NCBI GenBank assembly: GCA_966250385.1
Contig: CBINHC010000006.1
Location: 62,001 to 126,000, forward strand
DNA: 64,000 nucleotides
Reading direction: 5' to 3'
Source: DASWTL01 sp966250385
Lineage (GTDB): Bacteria; Bacteroidota; Bacteroidia; Sphingobacteriales; Sphingobacteriaceae
Positions 59,039 to 64,000 of this stretch are shown in pieces; position 1 is the stretch's first letter, and the number at the start of each line of letters is the position of its first letter. Under the pieces are notes generated by a model. The model worked only from the letters and a program-made list of their open reading frames with translations, searched no databases and had not been told where the DNA came from. Both the position numbers and the translations under genes were made by a program.

Positions 59039-60544
59039 TCAGTACCTGAGGTTGCTGTCGTTGTACTCATCATCCTCATCGTCGAATTGCGAGCTGAAGA
59101 GGCTGTTGAACATGTCCTTGAATTCATACCCGTTTTCCAGGTATGTCTTGCTGACCTGTGAAAATTCTGCCAGACCATGCAGCAGAAACTCCATCAGTAA
59201 CAGGTGCTGGTTTTCACTTAGACGCGGATGGAACTGTTTTATTACATTTTTAAGGCCGGGTACCTTGTTCAGCAGGGTCCTGTATTCTTCAGCCGGAAGG
59301 TTGTCATGGATGTTTACACTGTTTCCGGCCCCGAACCAGCTGATCACGTCGGCATACGGATTGGGGGCTTTCGATTTCTTCAGCTTTTCCGGATCCGGGA
59401 AGTACTGGCTCATCAGGGTCTTGATGGCCTTCCCCACCAGGATATTGGCCACTTTTGCAGGTCCCTCCAGCTCGCCCTCATATACGAGTTCGATCTTGCC
59501 GGTGATGGCGGGTATAACACCGAGGAAGTCTGATATCCGGACGAATGTCTGGCTTTCATCATTGATCAGCATCCGCCGCTCAGCATTACTCATCAGGTTT
59601 TCAAAGGCGGTGATCGTGAGGCGCGCGGAAACCCCGGACTTCTTGTCTATGTATTCTGAGTTCCTTGCTTCAAAGGCAATCTGTTCGATCAGGTCCTTAA
59701 CGAGGCCGTCCGCTTCGATGTTCTCCTTCTGGTTCTGCGATAAGGAAGCTTCCTGCTGGGTGATCTTACGTGATACTTCGACCGTCCTTGGGTAGTGGGT
59801 CAGGATCTGGCTCTCGATGCGGTCCTTCAGCGGGGTGACGATGGAACCGCGGTTGGTATAATCTTCGGGATTGGCGGTAAACAGGAACTGGATGTCAAGC
59901 GGCAGCCGCAGTTTGAAGCCCCGGATCTGGATATCTTTCTCCTGCAGGATGTTAAACAGGGAAACCTGAATTCGGGCCTGGAGGTCAGGCAGTTCATTGA
60001 TGACAAAGATTCCGCGGTGGGCTCTCGGAATCAGCCCGAAGTGAATTACCCGTTCATCCGAATAGGTAAGCCGAAGCGTGGCAGCCTTGATCGGATCCAC
60101 ATCACCGATCAGGTCGGCGACGGTGACGTCGGGGGTTGCAAGTTTTTCAGTGTACCGCTCTGAACGGTGCAGCCAGGCAACAGGAGTATCATCCCCGCGG
60201 GTGGCGACTTCGTTTCTGCCAAACCACGAGATCGGGTTCATCGGGTCGTCATACAGTTCGGAGCCTTCAATATAGGGAACGTATTCATCCAGAAGGTCGA
60301 TCATCAGCCGTGCGATCCGGGTCTTGGCCTGTCCGCGCAGTCCAAGCAGCAATATATTATGCCGGGACAGGATGGCCGTTTGTAGATCCGGCATGACGGT
60401 GTCTTCATATCCGATGATTCCTTCAAATCCAGCTTCTTTATTCCGGAGTAACTGAACCAGATTGGCCCGGAGTTCTTCTTTGACGGATCGTGGCTGATAT
60501 CCCGATTCCCTGAGCTCTTTTAACGTCTTTATGGTGGAGTTCAT
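59039..60544 (-). CDS. MoxR-type AAA+ ATPase (magnesium-chelatase-like)
   Basis: 501 residues. AAA+ core with Walker A GLRGQAKT (68-75), the unusual Walker B VINELPDL in GIFVINELPDLQARIQVSLFNILQEKD, sensor NPEDYTNRG and an arginine finger region. Residues about 330-501 are a helical lid/extension ending in an acidic tail (SSQFDDEDDEYNDS). It is the partner type of VWA proteins, and the VWA gene lies 31 nt upstream. The pair probably inserts a metal or remodels a target. ATG 60544 is chosen; an in-frame ATG 41 codons upstream lies inside the VWA gene. Confidence 0.9.
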   Translation of the reverse strand: MNSTIKTLKELRESGYQPRSVKEELRANLVQLLRNKEAGFEGIIGYEDTVMPDLQTAILSRHNILLLGLRGQAKTRIARLMIDLLDEYVPYIEGSELYDDPMNPISWFGRNEVATRGDDTPVAWLHRSERYTEKLATPDVTVADLIGDVDPIKAATLRLTYSDERVIHFGLIPRAHRGIFVINELPDLQARIQVSLFNILQEKDIQIRGFKLRLPLDIQFLFTANPEDYTNRGSIVTPLKDRIESQILTHYPRTVEVSRKITQQEASLSQNQKENIEADGLVKDLIEQIAFEARNSEYIDKKSGVSARLTITAFENLMSNAERRMLINDESQTFVRISDFLGVIPAITGKIELVYEGELEGPAKVANILVGKAIKTLMSQYFPDPEKLKKSKAPNPYADVISWFGAGNSVNIHDNLPAEEYRTLLNKVPGLKNVIKQFHPRLSENQHLLLMEFLLHGLAEFSQVSKTYLENGYEFKDMFNSLFSSQFDDEDDEYNDSNLRY

Positions 60545-60575
60545 TCGTGTTTTATTAAGGTGTGCCTCAGGTCTG

Positions 60576-61676
60576 TCAGCGAACCGTTTTCCGCCTGTTC
60601 CTGATATAATCTTCAAAAATATATTCGCCCAGTCCCTGGAGCGAGCTGTAAAACGCCTTGCCTTCATTGATCTGGGTAAACTGGCGTACGAATTGCTGCA
60701 GATACGGATCGCGCGCTATCATGAAAGTCGTGATCGGGATGTTGAGCCTCTTGCACTGGGCCGCCATGTTCAGCGTTTTGTTAACGACCTTCCGGTCAAG
60801 TCCGATGCTGTTCTTATAGTACTTTCCGCCTTCCTTCAGGCAGGTGGGTTTTCCGTCCGTGATCATGAAGATCTGTTTATTATGGGTCTTCCTTCTCCTG
60901 AGGATATCGACGGCAAGTTCCAGTCCCGCATAGGTGTTCGTATGGAAGGGCCCGACCTGCAGGTAGGGAAGGTCCTTCAGGGTGATCGGCCATGCGTCAT
61001 TTCCAAAGACGACGATATCCAGCGTGTCTTTCGGATACTTCTTGCGGATCATCTCCGCCAGCGCCATAGCGACCTTTTTTGCCGGCGTGATCCGGTCCTC
61101 GCCATACAGGATCATCGAATGTGAGATATCGATCATCAGGACCGTTGACGTGAGGGTTTTGTAATCCTTCTCCTCAACTTCCAGATCCCGCTCTGTCATG
61201 GTGAAATCACCGATACCGTGGTTGATCTGCGCATTATGAATGGACGCCGTCATGTCTATCTGGTCCAGGCTGTCGCCGAACCGGAACTCCCTTCGGTCTG
61301 CATTCTTCTCTTCTCCTAACCCTGATATATTGGTATTGTGATTCCCTTTGCCGGACCTCTTCAGTCTTCCGAAAATCTCCTCGAGGGCCGACTCCCGGAT
61401 ACTCTGCTCAGTCTTGGCCGTGATGCGGAATCCGCCGGGATTCTGTTCGTCATCCCCAAGGTATCCCTTCTTCCTGAGATCCTCGATGAAATCGCCCATG
61501 CCGTATTCATCAGTGGTCAGATTATACTGCTTATCAAGTTCATTCATCCATGCCAGCGCTTCATTGGCATCTCCGGAAGTGTAATTGAGTAATTCCAGGA
61601 ACAGCTTTAGCAGTTCGTCAAAGCCGCCTTTGGGAAGTTCCTCCGGCCGGAATTCTGAGAATCCATATCCCCGCAT
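60576..61676 (-). CDS. VWA-domain protein (MoxR partner)
   Basis: 366 residues, cytoplasmic, no signal peptide. N-terminal helical region (1-170), then a von Willebrand factor A domain (about 180-350) with MIDAS: DISHSM (DxSxS), a following Thr in HTNTYAG and the Asp of MITDGKPT. The C-terminus ends in a basic tail, RNRRKTVR. It resembles CoxE/BatA-like VWA proteins that act with MoxR ATPases. The order VWA-ATPase is conserved-looking, and the function of the pair is unknown here. Confidence 0.88.
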   Translation of the reverse strand: MRGYGFSEFRPEELPKGGFDELLKLFLELLNYTSGDANEALAWMNELDKQYNLTTDEYGMGDFIEDLRKKGYLGDDEQNPGGFRITAKTEQSIRESALEEIFGRLKRSGKGNHNTNISGLGEEKNADRREFRFGDSLDQIDMTASIHNAQINHGIGDFTMTERDLEVEEKDYKTLTSTVLMIDISHSMILYGEDRITPAKKVAMALAEMIRKKYPKDTLDIVVFGNDAWPITLKDLPYLQVGPFHTNTYAGLELAVDILRRRKTHNKQIFMITDGKPTCLKEGGKYYKNSIGLDRKVVNKTLNMAAQCKRLNIPITTFMIARDPYLQQFVRQFTQINEGKAFYSSLQGLGEYIFEDYIRNRRKTVR

Positions 61677-61751
61677 GATAAAACCCTTTCAAAATGAAAA
61701 TAACCAATGCCTAAGGTAAAAGTTTGGAAACGGGCCGGTGTAACGACGATG

Positions 61752-62633
61752 TCAAAAAATGCCGGAAATGTTCCGGATCTCCGTTTCGGAGTACCCGGGA
61801 TTGGCGCCATCCTTTCCTGCGACGAGCGCTCCAATCGCATTGGACCGTTCCAGAATCCGTTCCCAGTTCGGCCCGTCCAGCAGTCCGTGTATAAAGGCGG
61901 CCAGAAACGCATCACCGGACCCGACGGTATCTCTTACCGTGACCCGATATCCGGAGTGGGAGACCCATCCGGAAGGGGTCAGGACAGCGCTCCCGTTTGC
62001 ACCCCGGGTTAAGCAAATGATGGGAATGTTGTACAACCGGCTGATCGCCGAAAGCGCTTCCGGGTCGGTTCCGCCAAGTCCGGAGACTTTTCTCATGTAC
62101 AGAAGCTCCTCATCGTTGATCTTCAAAACGTCTGACTGGTGAAGCAGCAGGTCGAGCTTCGCAGGGTCCACATGCGGCGGCCTGAGGTTCATATCGAAAA
62201 TCTTAAGTTTCGCCAGCGTCAGCAGCTGCTGAAGGGTCTGCCAGGATGTTTCCTCGCGGCCGGCCAGCGAGCCGAAAACCACCGCTGCGGCGGCAGGTAC
62301 GATCCGGTCCCACGTTTCGCGGTACGCTATGGCATCCCATGCGACAGGCCGGTTAATCGTGTAGGAAGCTTTTCCATCTGCGTCCAGCGACACAACGACC
62401 GTTCCGGTCGGGAACTGCCGGAGTCTTTGAATATGCGTGATGTCAAGACCATTGTCTTCCAGAAAGGTGAGCAGAGCTTCACCCTCCGGATCGGTGCCGA
62501 CCGCCGAGATCAGGAGGGGGCTGGCACCAAGCTTCCGCAAATGAAACGCGACATTCATAGGTGCGCCGCCCGCTTTCCTGCCTCCGGGGAACAGGTCCCA
62601 CAGAACTTCCCCGAAACAAATGACTTTCTTCAT
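61752..62633 (-). CDS. PfkB-family carbohydrate kinase (fructokinase-like)
   Basis: 293 residues. Ribokinase fold: FGEVLWDLFPGG and GGAPMNVAFHLRKLGA at the N-terminus (fructokinase type), a TGTVVVSLDADGKASYT lid, and the catalytic anion hole DTVGSGDAFLAAFI near the C-terminus. It phosphorylates a sugar (fructose most likely) with ATP. It is 75 nt upstream of the VWA gene on the same strand, so it may head the run, but its function does not obviously fit with the rest. Confidence 0.9.
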   Translation of the reverse strand: MKKVICFGEVLWDLFPGGRKAGGAPMNVAFHLRKLGASPLLISAVGTDPEGEALLTFLEDNGLDITHIQRLRQFPTGTVVVSLDADGKASYTINRPVAWDAIAYRETWDRIVPAAAAVVFGSLAGREETSWQTLQQLLTLAKLKIFDMNLRPPHVDPAKLDLLLHQSDVLKINDEELLYMRKVSGLGGTDPEALSAISRLYNIPIICLTRGANGSAVLTPSGWVSHSGYRVTVRDTVGSGDAFLAAFIHGLLDGPNWERILERSNAIGALVAGKDGANPGYSETEIRNISGIF

Positions 62634-62666
62634 AGAGGTAATGCGAACTTTCCCTAATTTAACAGG

Positions 62667-63086
62667 ATGTTTCGATTCCTGCTACTTATTTCCCTTCTGC
62701 TCGGTTCAGCGGCCGGATACTCACAGGGCCGCCAGCCGATCCTTGACCTTCTTGAACGTCAGCGGCAGGCCTGGAACCGAGGGGACCTCGAAGGGTACAT
62801 GGCAGGCTACTGGAAATCCGATTCACTGCTGTTCGTCGGCTCCAGGGGGCCTGCCTACGGTTGGGAAACAACACTTTCGAATTACAGAAGGTCCTACCCG
62901 GACCGGAGCGCCATGGGTACCCTGATATTCGATATCAGGGAGGTCCGGTTTCTCAGCGGGGATCATGCCTTTGTGCTGGGGGCCTGGACGCTCAAAAGGG
63001 AAAAGGACGAACCCCAGGGGTTCTTCACCCTGCTCGTAAGGAAGATCAAAGGACAGTGGAAGGTGATCGCAGACCACAGCAGCTGA
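62667..63086 (+). CDS. Exported NTF2-like (DUF4440-type) protein
   Basis: 139 residues. Sec signal (FRFLLLISLLLGSAAGYSQG), then one NTF2/SnoaL-like fold: ILDLLERQRQAWNRGDLEGYMAGYWKSDSLLFVG, YPDRSAMGTLIFDIREVRFLSGDHAFVLGAWTL and GFFTLLVRKIKGQWKVIADHSS. Such folds often bind small ligands; the function is unknown. It is divergent from the PfkB gene (33-nt gap) and is followed directly by a long hairpin. Confidence 0.85.
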   Translation: MFRFLLLISLLLGSAAGYSQGRQPILDLLERQRQAWNRGDLEGYMAGYWKSDSLLFVGSRGPAYGWETTLSNYRRSYPDRSAMGTLIFDIREVRFLSGDHAFVLGAWTLKREKDEPQGFFTLLVRKIKGQWKVIADHSS

Positions 63087-63088
63087 TC

Positions 63089-63162
63089 GGTGAATTTGAG
63101 TTTCAATTATGTAAGTGGTTCATAACTAAATTGTTATGAATTGAAACTGATGAATGTTCACC
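63089..63162 (+). repeat. Long imperfect hairpin after the NTF2-like gene
   Basis: Nested inverted repeats: GGTGAA / TTCACC (63089-63094, 63157-63162) outside, AGTTTCAATT / AATTGAAACT (63099-63108, 63139-63148), and an inner TTCATAAC / GTTATGAA (63119-63126, 63133-63140). It begins two bases after the stop and has no T-run. It may be a weak terminator or a structured 3' end. No palindromic-repeat copy of it was seen elsewhere in the window. Confidence 0.5.
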
Positions 63163-63298
63163 GTTGTTATCATTGAAATGTCCGTGCGAATTACTTAGCC
63201 CTAGCCGCTGCCCGTCCTGCTGTTTTTTTCCCGATCCTTACTGGAAGTTTTGTTTAAGTGCGTGTGTAAGTTGTTGGTTGTAAACAAAATTTACTTGT

Positions 63299-64000
63299 AT
63301 GAAACACATAGTACTCTTGTTCGCGGGAATAATAGTCGTTTTGTTTCCGTGGGCGGCTTTTGCGCAGATTACCGTATCAGGTATCGTTACCGATGCAAAT
63401 ACCGGGGAGGTCCTGCCTGCAGTATCGGTACGGGTAAAAGGATCCCCCTCCGGAACTGCCACCAATGAGGCAGGCCGGTTCACGTTGCCGGGCGTTCCGG
63501 CCGGTTCCACGATCGTTTTTACTTCCGTGGGTTTTGTTACCAAAGAGCTACCCGCGGCTGAAACGATGAACGTCAGCCTGGAGGAGGACTTCGCCAGGCT
63601 GGAAGAAGTCGTCGTTACAGGGCTCGCGACCAGCGTGAAACGCAGCAATCTTGCTAACGCTGTCGGAACGATCTCCGCAAGGGAGCTCACGGGTACGGCG
63701 GTTCCCCACACCATTGAAAGTGCGATGAACGGAAAGTTGACCGGTGCGAATATTGTTCAGAGTTCCGGTGCGCCTGGCGGCGGGATCTCGGTCCGGCTTC
63801 GCGGCCTGACTTCAGTCAACAGCAGTACCCAGCCTTTATATGTCATTGACGGGGTATTCGTCGATAATTCGTCAATCTCCTCCGGCCTGAATTCGGTGAC
63901 CATCGCTTCCCGGGGCAGCGGCAGTACCTCGAACCAGGATAACCCCTCCAGCAGGATTGCAGACATCAATCCCGAGGACATCGAAAGCATCGAAATCCTC
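63299..64000 (+). CDS. SusC/RagA-type TonB-linked outer-membrane receptor, N-terminal part (cut by window edge)
   Basis: At least 234 residues, running off the window. Signal peptide (MKHIVLLFAGIIVVLFPWAAFAQ), then the carboxypeptidase-D-like regulatory fold common in this class (VSGIVTDANTGEVLPAVSVRVKG, AGRFTLPGVPAG) and the TonB-box/plug region (LEEVVVTGLATSVKRSNLANAVGTIS, GKLTGANIVQSSGAPGGGISVRLRG, LYVIDGVFVDN). It takes up large ligands such as glycans or peptides with a SusD partner expected downstream. The 5' leader of about 135 nt before it has no obvious -7 box. Confidence 0.95.
   Translation, partial: MKHIVLLFAGIIVVLFPWAAFAQITVSGIVTDANTGEVLPAVSVRVKGSPSGTATNEAGRFTLPGVPAGSTIVFTSVGFVTKELPAAETMNVSLEEDFARLEEVVVTGLATSVKRSNLANAVGTISARELTGTAVPHTIESAMNGKLTGANIVQSSGAPGGGISVRLRGLTSVNSSTQPLYVIDGVFVDNSSISSGLNSVTIASRGSGSTSNQDNPSSRIADINPEDIESIEIL

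Noticed and set aside
1..64000. tRNA, rRNA, CRISPR arrays, phage or restriction-modification genes
   Set aside because: I looked for these in the intergenic regions and gene list and saw no cloverleaf, rRNA segment, repeat-spacer array or phage/RM hallmark proteins.

Overview
The window is a chromosomal segment of a Bacteroidota member, most likely in or near the order Cytophagales (the rank is inference). The evidence is a complete alternative complex III plus caa3-type oxidase cluster, a SusC/RagA TonB-linked receptor at the right edge, many SpII and SpI exported proteins, almost no Shine-Dalgarno sequences, and at least fifteen copies of the Bacteroidota -7 promoter box TAnnTTTG in the expected orientation before genes. 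Genes are densely packed. I see no tRNA, rRNA, CRISPR array, prophage or intact insertion sequence; the only mobile DNA is one short IS3-like relic.

Layout. 1-6.4 kb: a partial branched-chain aminotransferase, a tryptophan 2,3-dioxygenase-like protein, a fluoride-type CLC antiporter behind a probable fluoride riboswitch, an SDR epimerase and a SerB-like phosphatase fused to relics of SerA, and an arginase-fold protein with altered metal ligands. 6.4-20.3 kb: housekeeping genes (redoxin, purD, secA, a SPOR protein, M20 hydrolase, dnaG, glutamine cyclotransferase, pgi) and an intergenic three-way-junction sequence. 20.3-31.1 kb: an M16 peptidase pair with one catalytic and one degenerate partner, prfB with its programmed +1 frameshift, a SirB1-like protein, a methyltransferase / pentapeptide / AlkZ-like cluster, an outer-membrane barrel and a deoxyhypusine-synthase homologue.

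31.1-47.1 kb is the respiratory block. actABCDEF, ctaC (coxB) and ctaD run as one unit that ends at a strong terminator. They are followed by ctaB, two subunit III-like proteins, subunit IV, Sco, a DUF420 protein and a small Cys-containing membrane protein. ACIII oxidises menaquinol and passes electrons to the oxidase, while CtaB and Sco supply heme O and copper. A 367-bp IS3-like relic (47.15-47.51 kb) sits in what looks like the terminator of the block.

47.5-64 kb: a DUF2461 protein, an OmpA lipoprotein, rfbC with a DUF4286 gene, a large TPR protein, an S9 peptidase overlapping a histidine kinase and response regulator, then a six-gene minus-strand run (PfkB kinase, VWA protein, MoxR-type ATPase, metallophosphoesterase, UbiA-like membrane protein, lipoprotein), an NTF2-like exported protein, a long hairpin and the start of a SusC-type receptor.

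The less ordinary observations are: -7 promoter boxes that abut start codons by 3-4 nt in six genes (predicted leaderless mRNAs), several proteins whose family catalytic residues are substituted (TDO-like, arginase-like, M16 partner, SerB-SerA relic), the three-way-junction and hairpin sequences, and the MoxR/VWA/phosphoesterase/UbiA-like gene run of unknown function.
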